Positions 22,001-31,600 of a stretch of DNA of 64,000 nucleotides are shown here, piece by piece (position 1 is the stretch's first letter; each line of letters starts with the position of its first letter). This stretch comes from Portevinia maculata (Eukaryota > Arthropoda > Insecta > Diptera > Syrphidae). The position numbers and the translations under genes were made by a program. Below the pieces are notes generated by a model that worked only from the letters and a program-made list of their open reading frames with translations, made no database searches and was not told the origin of the DNA. The DNA is taken from assembly GCA_949715645.1 (NCBI GenBank), contig OX454525.1, positions 214,476,221 through 214,540,220 on the forward strand, read 5' to 3'.

Positions 22001-24487
22001 AAACTTCGGAAATTCTTGTCAAACTCTTCCAAGTTGCTCAACTGTCTAAAAGAGGACAGTACAGAAAGTTTAATGGCCAATATGGATATCAAAAGCAAGT
22101 CGGAGAAAGTGCTTGGCATGCATTGGATACCGGCTGAGGACGTTTTCATGTTTCATTTGAACTTTCATCGAACAAGCGCAAGTATTGTGAGTGGCGAACG
22201 TTATCCTACCAAGAGGGAATGTTTGAGTATTCTAATGTCTATTTATGATCCATTTGGATTATTATCGGACTTCATGATTCATGGAAAACTAATGCTGCAG
22301 TCGTTATGGAAAACTAATACGGAATGGGATGAGCAGATACCAACTGGGATGCGTCGCAGATGGAGGCAGTGGATTTTAACTTTCGATACGGTAGAGAGAC
22401 TTCGAGTGCCACGGTGTTATTCATCTGAAATGTCAAGTTCCTGTGACATACAATTGCACATATTTGTGGATGCAAGTGAGGAGGCCTACGCAGCAGTCGG
22501 ATATTGGAGAGTTATTGGCAGCAACCAGTCAATATCAACAGCTTTCATCAAGAGCAAAACAAGATGTGCTCCGCTCAAACTCACATCGATTCCTCGACTC
22601 GAACTGCAAGCAGCCGTCTGAGGTGTACGACTTCGTCGAAGAATCCTTCAGTCTCACAACATACAACCCGCCAAGTGCACACTATGGAGCGACTCGCGAA
22701 CTGTACTAAGTTGGATCAAGTCAGCCGATCCAAGAAAGTACAAACCATTTGTGGGTCACAGGATCGCTGAAATATTGGAGCTGTCCGAACCAGGAGAGTG
22801 GCGGTGGGTTCCTACCAAGTCTAACATTGCTGATTGGGCCACAAGGGCCATTTATTTAGCCAACTACCAGCCTGGCAGATGGATACAGGGTCCAGATTTC
22901 TTGCTGTCAGAGGAAATAAATTGGCCTACAAGTAAAGATGACAATGACAATGTTAGCCCGACATTTGATGAGGAGCGCCGCATGCCCAACCGTCATGACA
23001 TATTCCATGTGAGTAACAATGAAATTGATTTAACTAAATTTTCGAACTATTTAAGGCTGATGCGTGTGACAGCCTGGGTCCTTCGATGGCGCAAGAGTTT
23101 TCCAAGGTCATCAAACTGTAAAGCGCTATTCGCTGATGAACTTCAACATGCCGAGAATGTCCTTTGCCGAATGGTACAGAAGCAGTTTTATGCCAATGAG
23201 TATTCTTTGTTGAAAGGTGGTCAACAGATCGAAAAATCAAGCAGCTTGTATAAACTGACACCATGTTTGGACGAGTGTGGCCTCATTAGACTGTCTGGCC
23301 GTATTGACTCTGCCGTTTGTGTCCCAATACAAACAAGAAGACCAATTATTCTTCCAAAAGATTCCTGGCTGTCCAAACTCATTGTCGGATATTTCCACGA
23401 ACGCTTTCATCACCAAAACCTGGAGACTGTCATCTGCGAAGTTCGTCGTAATTTTTGGATTCCGCACTTGCGATCATTGGCCAAACATGTAGCACGTTCC
23501 TGTCAGCCTTGCAAGCTTTCGATGGTGAAGCCTGCAACGCCACAAATGGGTCAACTTCCTGAGGACCGACTCACCCCTTTTGTACGGCCATTTACGTTCG
23601 CAGGAGTGGACTATATGGGACCATTCTTGGTAGCAATAGGCAGGCGCCGGGATAAACGTTGGGTCGCTCTGTTTACCTGTCTAACAATGCGTGCCGTTCA
23701 TTTGGAGGTAGCAACGGACCTGTCAACTGACGCCTTCATCATTTGCCTCAGAAACTTTGTTAATAGAAGGGGAGTGCCTGTTCGCATCCGAAGTGATAAT
23801 GGGACAAACTTCGTGGGAGCATCAAAGGAGGTGAAGGAGCAAATAGATTTGTTCGACCATGATGCGATTCAGACGTATCTTTCAACAAGGGGTATTCAAT
23901 GGATATTTAACTGCCCGTCGAATCCAAGTGCTGGTGGTTGCTGGGAAAGGCTGGTGAGGTCCGTAAAAAGGGTTTTTTCCATCGCATTAAAGGATACAGT
24001 TCCGAAAGAAGACACCCTCCGAAGCGTAGTAATTGAAGCTGAAAACATTGTAAATTCAAGGCCTCTCACACATCTGCCAGTAACAACGGAAGAAGACGAG
24101 CCTCTAACCCCGAACCACTTCCTTTTGGGCTGTGCGAACTCGACACAAACACCCGGGCCCACTGACAATAGGACGATATGTGTGCGGACGCAATGGAAAA
24201 TCGCTAAAACTATTAAGGACCGATTTTGGAAGCGTTGGATAGCCGAATATTTGCCGGATTTGACCCGAAGGACGAAGTGGTATGGAAAATCCTCAACCCT
24301 TGCTATTGGAGACTTAGTCATCATTTGCGACTCGAATGTCGCTAGAAGCTGTTGGCGGAGAGGGCGAATCCTGAGTTTGTTTCCAGGCCGCGATGGTCAA
24401 GTTCGTGTCGCAGAAGTACAAACGGCTATGGGGCTGCTAAGACGACCTGTTTCCAAGCTGGCTAAACTGGATGTAGGTGAATCTTGA
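19052..24487 (+). pseudogene. BEL/Pao gag-pol polyprotein with two in-frame stops
   Basis: One frame of about 1810 codons starts at ATG 19052. Gag covers about residues 1-480, with a Gag core after residue 200 and Cys clusters CTVCSKKHNLPQC and CFACLMPGHIVSSC (residues about 415-465). The aspartic protease has ALLDDGSSVTI (about 539), where DDG is typical of BEL. The RT starts near residue 830 (LRLVFDAAA) and has catalytic YVDD near 952. RNase H includes LWSDSRTVLSWIK (about 22670). The integrase shows H-H-C-C at 23395-23515, then D near 23612, D near 23803 (RSDNGTNF) and E near 23943 (WERLV). Stops at 21779-21781 and 22619-22621 interrupt the frame without shifting it. There is no envelope gene. 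It would drive cytoplasmic particle assembly and cDNA integration if undamaged. Confidence 0.93.
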
Positions 24488-24499
24488 TGAGAGCGATTC

Positions 24500-24512
24500 A
24501 CGGGGGCCGGGA
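24500..24512 (+). promoter_or_regulatory. BEL polypurine tract
   Basis: A G-rich stretch, GGGGGCCGGGA, ends exactly at the first base of the 3' LTR (24513). It is the expected site for plus-strand priming, though two pyrimidines interrupt it. Confidence 0.6.
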
Positions 24513-24796
24513 TGTTGCGGACACTTTGTGTTTCAGCCTTTGGGAAAAATAACTACTGTAACGTCCCTGTAGGGAAATATTTATCTTAATGTATGTATAT
24601 CTGTCAAAAATGTATAAAATGGCTTAACCATCGAAATTTAATTTTATTGTATTGCTGTATCGCCAGAGGGAAGATGATTGTAAGTTTCGTTCAAAATCAT
24701 TCATTATAATAACTTTCGTTTTTCTTAGGAAATAAAAACGCATACAACAAAGAGGTGTGGAGTTTTTAATTTATTCTTCAAAAGCAGCAATCAACA
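24513..24796 (+). repeat. BEL 3' LTR
   Basis: 284 bp, the same length as the 5' LTR, with two substitutions seen. It is followed by the GGACC duplication. Confidence 0.93.
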
Positions 24797-26443
24797 GGAC
24801 CTTTGATCTATCTGAGGACGGATCATTCTTTGACCTGATCGAAGGAAGTTCAAAGCCGCCACGCCACCATCCGGCTCAACTGTCTCGTCTTCGCCGTAAT
24901 TTAACTCGTGAACTGGGTGTCTGGCTGGTGCGCGATTAAGCCTGGGATCCCTGTTTGGAAACGCATTTTCGGCCTCTCTGCACATACTCCTAAGGTGTTC
25001 TAGAGTAAATATGGACATTGGGAACACCAATCTTCCCACACTTTCCTTCAGATTTTTTTTCATGATTCTGACCAATTCCTTTTCCGGTATGGGAACCTGT
25101 AGTTGAGACTTCAGTTTAAAAATTGCAGAAAAGAACACATTCAACGATTCAAAGGCTCCTTGTCGTCGATCCATTATATCTCGAACGATCTCGAAATCGG
25201 ACTTGGAATTGCGAAATTGCCGCGTCAGGGCTTCGCGTAACGTGGGCCAATCAGGGCGATAATTGCTCCTTTGAAACTGCCAGTACCACTCATAAGCAGC
25301 ACCAGACAGCAGCAAATGAAAATCTCGGAGGATCTGGAACCAAGGACACTTATAATGGTGTTGAAGGGTCTGAAGACGAAATACAAAATCTTCGACAGTG
25401 AGTATTTCAGGTCTTCCTTCGAAACTTAAACCCCATTTGTCTATTCTTATAGGTGCCCCAGTAGGAGGATAAGAATTACCCTGATTGCCGTTAGACGATC
25501 CCGGATATCCTGGAGTTTGAAGAGGAACGAAATTCTGATGGTTAGTATTGGAATGATTAGCTTGTCTATTTTGTCTATAATTATTCTGTATGTTTCGTTG
25601 CAGATTGTTGTTATTTGTAGGCGGCACAAACGGTGGCACTTCGTGTTGACATTGATTGGCGATAGTACCGCTGGAATGTGGCTGTGTTGGCTCGGAGGCC
25701 TGCCTGTAAACGCTGCTATCTGTATCTGCGTTTTGTTGGAGTGACTGATGTTTAGCATTTAACGGTCGAATTACTTGATTAATGTCTTTCACAAAATCCA
25801 TTAAACTACTCTTTAACTCCTTTTTTAGCTCGTTTGATATTTCATTCCTGAGAGAACCCTCGTATGAGGTGAAGGCATTGACGATGGCTAAGTTAATGTA
25901 AGACTTCAGATTCGTTGGCTCGAGAACGTCATCGGTTACCTCAGGATGACTATTCCTAGATGGAATGGGGTACTGAGGTATATTTGTTAAAGTCCGAAGA
26001 CTGTCATTCTGGGCTTCAAGAGATGCAGCACCATTTCCACTTAGGCTACTGTACGATGGTGCTTGAGTTGATGACCATGCACTTTGGGGCATATCAGATG
26101 AGTGTGGATGCTGGCTACCTGAGCTTTGGGAGCTATTTGATTTTGGGATAGTCCCTTGGCTTGGTAATTGCTCATGTACTGATCTTTGAAGCTGCTCGTT
26201 TACCTGATCGAAATTCGGCGAATGCCTAACTGGATGAACATTTGTGTTTTGGAGTAAGTCGCTTGCTTCGTCTAACGAAGTAAACGTATTTTTACGTGGT
26301 GGAGAACGTTGTACCTTAGCCATGCCGATTGTTGTATTTACGGCTAATGCTCTAGTTGTCGAACGCGTATCAATTCGCCTACTATCAACCTCTTTTTCTC
26401 TTCTGATTCGCTGATTTATCTTTTCCTTTGCAGATATACTCAT
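24797..26443 (-). pseudogene. Element B gag (N-terminal part, cut by BEL insertion)
   Basis: The ATG is at 26443. The first 250 residues are Ser/Gln/Asn-rich. From about residue 340 comes a retrotransposon Gag core with a conserved helical stretch, including WGLSFEG, LLLSGAAYEWYWQF and TRQFRNSKSDFE. Two zinc knuckles would follow, but the frame runs into the BEL LTR and stops two codons in (24791). The knuckles are found in phase on the other side at 18745-18549. The protein would form the particle shell of element B. This part itself has no internal stop, so the BEL insertion is what breaks gag. Confidence 0.9.
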
Positions 26444-27408
26444 GGTATTGGAGCTATGTAGCTACAATAATGGAGATGGCTGCCGATGAATAAGCGGACC
26501 AGTAAGGATATACAGATGACAACAAATGAAATGAACTAAGGACTAACGCACGGAGTGAAATTAAATAAGATGTATGTATGTATATATATTTATTATTTTA
26601 TGTTTATAGTATAAGGAAACGATAAGGTATGGCAATAAATTGTCTTAGTATATTTACTATGATTAAATTCTATTCTATCAGATGTATGCATATATATATG
26701 TATATCTTAAAAGGTTTGGATATATTATATGTATGTATAAATCGATTTTAGGTAGGGTATATTAAATTTTTATTAAATTGTACTTGAGTACTACTACAAA
26801 AAAGTTTTGTTTTGTGTTGTAATCTATCGTTGGTAGGGGTGTTTCAGATGGTTGTCTTTGGCTTCGTTGTTGGCGTTGAATCGATGATCTGATCATTTAG
26901 CGAATTCCGATTTTAGACTGCAGACGGACGACTGATAAGTCCTTCAGAGTGGCGGAGTGAGCAAACACAAAGGCACAAGGACACACAAGTTTGCTTCTCT
27001 TCACGCTTCCGCAATTCCATTCCAGCCACTACGGCTTTCGATGGAAGACTTGAAGCAATCCGATTTGCACAAAAAGAAAACTACTAGATGGATTAATGCT
27101 ACTTGACTTGACGCAATAATGTTCAGACAAGGCCACTAAACCCATGTGAGAATTAGACAATATTTTAATGAAAATGGAAAAGTAAAATGTTGAGATAGGA
27201 AAGTAAAATGTAGACCCTTAATAGAATGAGTAGAAGATGACAAAGGACTAGAACAGGTTCCAATTGTTTCTGTTGTCACCACCAAAGATAGTCGTCGCAA
27301 TTCAATATGACTTTCAAAACACGCCAAATGAAGACTTACGCTTTTTTTGGTGCTGGCAACAATTGTGGACGGAAGACAACATTAAGGACGAAGGACGTGC
27401 ACAGACAG
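26444..27408 (-). other. Element B leader
   Basis: About 965 bases between the primer site and the gag ATG, AT-rich, with short TATG/TATA runs near 26575-26720. No coding frame is recognised. This is untranslated leader and presumably holds packaging signals. Confidence 0.7.
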
Positions 27409-27426
27409 GCCCCACGTTGGGCGCCA
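27409..27426 (-). promoter_or_regulatory. Element B primer-binding site, tRNA-Lys type
   Basis: On the minus strand TGGCGCCCAACGTGGGGC lies two bases inside the 5' LTR (LTR end at 27429). Eighteen bases match the complement of an animal tRNA-Lys 3' end, a common Gypsy primer. Confidence 0.92.
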
Positions 27427-27428
27427 TT

Positions 27429-29544
27429 TGTAATAAGCCTGTAGTTGGGGATATAGAGGGAGCTAGGAGTTGAAAAGTGCCAGGATGTAAGGACGGGACC
27501 TTAGGATAGGAAAGTGGACGAAAGAGGGAGAGAGTGCAGGGAGCGAGGAGCGTGGCATGCTTGCATAGCACGACTAAGCTCGCCGGACGGGGTGGTCCTT
27601 GTCCTCGCTACTCCACAAAACCTATTACAAAAACATTTAACATGCCAAGAATTAAAGGTACTTACGTTGGCTTTTGTACCGGAAGCGGACGGACGTCCAC
27701 CACTCTGTAGGGCGCTGCGGATGTTTTTGCAGCGGAGTCATTGCCCTCCCGACCTTGAAGTTCCACGGCCATACTAAGAACTTCCCTTTTCTGTATATTT
27801 TTGCCACCGGATCAGTTCATCTTGAAGCCATCTCAACTTTAACTCATCTTACCGCACCCCTGAAACCTCGCCTTCAGCAAGTCATTCGGACTAGCACAAA
27901 CACAGCAAAATCAAAAAAGGACAACTTTTCCTCATAAATGCGTGATATATTTCATTAATTCATTGCATTCTAACGTGGAAATATAATTTGAATAGCGATA
28001 CTACTTTATACAAAATACAAAAAAAGGAAACAAGAATATAAATTTAAATAAATTAACAAAGAAAAAAACACAATATGAACTTTGTTTCCCGTCTCACCTA
28101 TGACTAACTGGCAAGTTACTGTTCTCTTTACCACTATTTAGGATTAAAATACTCGGGTTTACTACCTATAGAGAGCTCTTTATGGGTATCTCACTGTGTG
28201 CAAACTTAGCAGCTATTAGCGCGAGCAGCAAACGATGATGGGGGTAGGTAAAACGAGAGTCCTTACACCGCTTGACAAATCAAGTATGTATCTCAAAAAA
28301 GAAAAAAAAACTTACAACAATGGAAATACTATACCACGCAAAAAAACTTAGCTAATAACAAAATTTATTTAAAACTAACACGGATATTGAACGTTGAAAT
28401 TAAACTTAAAACCGTATTCGGCTTCATTCGATAGAACGTTTGTTCATCGCACATATATGTATGTATATGTATATATATATGTATATGTATGTATATCTGT
28501 TTTCTCTATTTTATTAATTGTGATGTATTGTATTTTTTTATAATCTACTTATTTTATTTTTGATCTACTTATTACGATCGGTAATCATCGTGGTCACGCA
28601 TTATTGTACACTACGTATACCCTTAATTTTATAGGGGAGCCCTATGGTGAATTGTACTTGGGAGTAGTGCCGGAGCGAATAGTATATTTGCCGGAACACT
28701 AAATAATTCTCCTCGGGTGGCGCTTTTCTTGTTCTGGGTGGAATCCCTTGATTTTAGTATGTTATCTTTAGTTTGAGTCACTATACTACAAACTAATGGT
28801 AATCTCTTCCTTTTTTTTTGTTCTTCGTTTTTTTTTCAAGGTGACCTTCTTGTTCGGCCGACCTTTGTTGAAGGGCGGTCACCACTGTATCGATTAAAGA
28901 TGATGACCGCCAACAATTTAATTCGAACTATTTCTATACGGCTTCGCCCTAAACTGGGATTGTGTTTATCCTATAATTTTTATTTAATTTTTTTTTTATT
29001 TAAATTTACTCACTTAGTTACTCGATATTTCTTCGGTATGTTAAGAATTTATACTTTCACTTAACTTCGTTCTTATTATTCTAAGACGTTGTGCCTCTTA
29101 CCACTTTTGAACTATACTGAACTTGCACATGATTTGGCCTCTACATCTTCTTGTCCATCATCAATGCCCACTATCACCTCTGTACTCTCAATCGATCGAT
29201 TTTAACGTCCGCTATCTGTGGGAGGCTACCTTTCGCGATTGAGTTAATTCCTGGTCACCCTAGTTCATCTCAACCCCTTGGTTCAAACCTACGCTTATTC
29301 TCTTCACACCGGCATTTGATTGGTTTTTATTTTTTCTATGTTTTTATTTTAGTTTTATTTTCGGTCTTATACCAGTTGCGTGTTCAGGCACTGAAGTGTC
29401 ACTCAGCTGGCTACCATTAAACGACAACTACATGACAACTCAAAAGAGGTGTGGTCAGAGATGGACTTGGTAAGTAAATTTGTTTTGGACTTCATAAAAT
29501 GCTCATAATGTTTCAATTTAAATGATTTAAAGGTGGCTGTTACA
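27429..29544 (-). repeat. Element B 5' LTR (intact)
   Basis: This 2116-bp LTR, TG..CA on either strand, is the partner of 3190-5238 plus 13926-13988. It carries the uninterrupted TAAGTAAATTT at 29471-29481, so it gives the empty site of the LINE insertion. No coding gene. Confidence 0.93.
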
Positions 29545-29548
29545 AACT

Positions 29549-30065
29549 GTCGAGAGATCGCACAGAACCTTAAACGAATACCTTCGATCTTATATCAATA
29601 CGGACAAAAGTGATTGGGATCAATGGGTAACATATTTTGCTTGCTGCTTCAATACTACACCCTGAGAAGCTATTGGTAATTATTGTCCTTACGAGCTGAT
29701 CTTCGCTAAAAGTCCAACTGGTTTCGGTTTTCTCAATTCAGGAAAAGTAGATTCTTGATATAATCTAGATGCATATGAATAAGAAGTTAAATTTCGTCTT
29801 CAGGTGGCTACTCAAAGAGCACACAAATTTCAAGAAAAATACAAAGTCCTAAGAAAGCATAAATATGAAAGAGAAACTAAACCGCAGGTTTTAAATCCCG
29901 GAGACAAGGTTCTTCTTTTAAATGAGCCAAGACACAAATTAGACCCCATATTTAAAGGGCCATACAATGTTTTAAATGTTAGTGAACCTAACGTTACTCT
30001 TTTATCCGAAAAAGGTTAAGAATTTGAAGTGCATAAAGATAAAATTAAATCAATAAATTTGTAAA
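29549..30065 (+). pseudogene. Element A integrase, C-terminal half
   Basis: It resumes the integrase in phase after element B and the AACT duplication, with VERSHRTLNEYLRSYI (E of the catalytic triad) and a WDQWVTYFACCFNTTP region. Stops follow at about 29661 and near 29757-29782. An integrase tail comes next, with PGDKVLLLNEPRHKLDP and a GPYNVL motif, the GPY/F module of Gypsy integrases. Several stops mean the copy was already decayed, or decayed after the split. It ends near 30063. Confidence 0.85.
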
Positions 30066-30169
30066 ATTAAAATAAAAAAAAAAAAACTGAAATGTAAATA
30101 TAAAGTAACTGATAACAGCGCTGTGTATCATTAAAATTATATTACAATTAAGTTAATTGGACTAAGACT

Positions 30170-30420
30170 ACAAAAATTAAAATATATCTTTAAGATTTTC
30201 TTTCACATAAATGAATTAAAATATATCTTTAAGATTTTCTTTAATATAAATTACAAAACTAATCCTTAATATTTTCTTTGACATAAATGAATTATAAAAT
30301 ATATCTTTAAGATTTTCTTTAATATAAATTACAAAACATATCCTCAAGATTTTCTTTGACATAAATGAATTACAAAGTATATCTTTAATATTTTCTTTAG
30401 CATAATCGTATTATAAAATA
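30170..30420 (+). repeat. Tandem repeats in the 3' region of element A
   Basis: Diverged units of roughly 38 and 78 bases with core TATATCTTTAAGATTTTCTTT, separated by CATAAATGAATTA-like spacers. Noncoding, between the integrase end and the 3' LTR. Confidence 0.8.
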
Positions 30421-30452
30421 TAATCATTGCTGGAAATAGAACTTACATTATC

Positions 30453-30464
30453 AAAAGGGGAAGG
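30453..30464 (+). promoter_or_regulatory. Element A polypurine tract
   Basis: AAAAGGGGAAGG lies immediately before TGTACAGCCC (30465), which I take as the start of the 3' LTR. This is the expected plus-strand primer layout. Confidence 0.75.
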
Positions 30465-30573
30465 TGTACAGCCCACCAAACCATGTATGGTATACCCTAT
30501 GTACCCTATGTACTAAGCATACATTTTACTCATATCATAATACATAAATAAAGAACCGAAGTCAGTAGACTAG
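30465..30573 (+). repeat. Element A 3' LTR, partial
   Basis: Starts TGTACAGCCC after the purine tract and contains an AATAAAG signal near 30546. It is interrupted or truncated near 30574, where a different repeat family begins. The 5' LTR is not in the window, so the LTR end cannot be fixed. Confidence 0.6.
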
Positions 30574-31600
30574 AGGACACAGACTACCTATACTAGACAG
30601 TCAACTGAGAGGAATTTTTTTCGGATTGCCTACAAGCTGAAAACAGCTAAAAAAACCCCGATAAACGCTTGTCTGTATTACGGCGATATTATTCACTCCC
30701 TTTAACCCAGTTTTTTAAACTTGACAGCGTTTAATCCGATTTAATTTAAACTGCACTCCGGAGACCAGTTTAAGTACTTTAACTCGGGTTAAAACTCTAT
30801 TTCATAATATTCACTGTTTTTGATTAGGTCACATTTTTGACATTTCTTTGCTCGCAGGAGGCAGGAAATAAAAAAGTAAAATAAAATGAAAAAAGCTGGA
30901 AAAAAGTACCTATCAAGACGCTGAAAAACTAGATTTCATTCGTGATATTGACGAAATATTGATGTCTTCGTCGTCGGACGATGAATTTATTGAAGAGCTG
31001 ATGGAACAGCAGATGGTGAGTCAACATCGTTCTAATCGTCGAACGTATCGAATGCACAAGCGGGCTTGTGTAAAGGATTACGATACGTTAGATTTCCGGC
31101 TAAAAAAAAGAGGCATTTTGGAGGTTACATTCAATGATTTGACAGGAATTGGATGGTAATGAACGTCGGTATGTTATTTATTACCTACATATCGTTATCG
31201 GTTTATTTAGTTTGTTTTCATTTTAGGTCACGAGAGCTTTTAGCCGAACATAAGCTGTTGACCTTACCAACACCTTTCATTTTAAGAATTTTCTCAATTT
31301 ATTTTACTAAAGATGGAAAAACACAAAACTATTGGCACATAACAAATTTCCAAGAAAAAATTGACAAACAACAAGAAACAAATGTCGTTATATGTGGCTT
31401 TTGACACTACGTAGGTTTAAAACGGATTAAAAACGGTTTAAAGTGTTTTAAATCCGCATTTAAATCCATCTTTAATCCAGCAGGTTTAATGCATGTTTTT
31501 CAGTGAATAATATGGACACAGGTTTAAATTGTCGGGTTTAAAAAATGCGGATTAATGGGCGGGTGGATAGGATATTTAGTGGGGACAAGTGTTAAGTTAG
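30574..31600 (-). repeat. Copy of the TATAGGTAGTCTGTG repeat family with an inserted element
   Basis: Read on the minus strand, the two ends match 44706-44740 and 44800-44870: CTTAACACTTGTCCCCACTA at one end, and CAGCTTGTAGGCAATCCG followed by TTGACTGTCTAGTATAGG at the other. Here about 0.87 kb of unrelated sequence separates the two halves, where the copies near 44.7 kb have about 50 bases. This suggests an insertion into this copy. Confidence 0.7.
30686..31513 (+). mobile_element. Possible DNA-transposon remnant
   Basis: ATATTATTCACT at 30686-30697 is matched by its inverse complement at 31502-31513, and the subterminal sequence is full of TTTAAA/GGTTTAA motifs on both sides. Inside are short plus-strand frames (30959-31159, acidic start then RRTYRMHKR; 31153-31404, with LLTLPTPFILRIF), perhaps joined by an intron. 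The N-terminal pattern loosely recalls Harbinger-type proteins, but there is no catalytic motif. Class is uncertain. Confidence 0.35.

Larger units (their letters stand above)
18746..24796 (+). mobile_element. BEL/Pao LTR retrotransposon inserted in element B gag
   Basis: This 6051-bp element has 284-bp LTRs beginning TGTTGCGGAC and ending GCAATCAACA, a 5-bp target duplication, and one gag-pol frame in the opposite direction to its host element. I count two differences between the LTRs (near 18907/24674 and 18987/24754), under one percent, so it is a young insertion. The only coding damage is two in-frame stops. Confidence 0.95.
3190..29544 (-). mobile_element. Element B: long-LTR Ty3/Gypsy retrotransposon with nested insertions
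   Basis: The element is bounded on the plus strand by TGTAATAAG at 3190 and GGCTGTTACA ending at 29544, with the 4-bp target duplication AACT at 3186-3189 and 29545-29548. Two LTRs of about 2.11 kb flank a minus-strand interior with primer site, gag and pol. Subtracting the LINE in its 3' LTR and the BEL element in its gag leaves about 11.6 kb. LTRs of this length and a tRNA-Lys primer site recall the Ulysses/Osvaldo group as I remember it, but that placement is inference. Pol carries several frameshifts, so the copy is dead. Confidence 0.9.

Noticed and set aside
24791..24796. Natural stop of element B gag at 24791
   Set aside because: The stop codon is made by the first bases of the BEL LTR. 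The true gag end is at 18549-18551 on the other side of the insertion.
27409..27426. tRNA-like sequence ending CCCACGTTGGGCGCCA
   Set aside because: Only the 3' 18 bases of a tRNA-Lys are present, at the LTR edge. It is a primer-binding site, not a tRNA gene.
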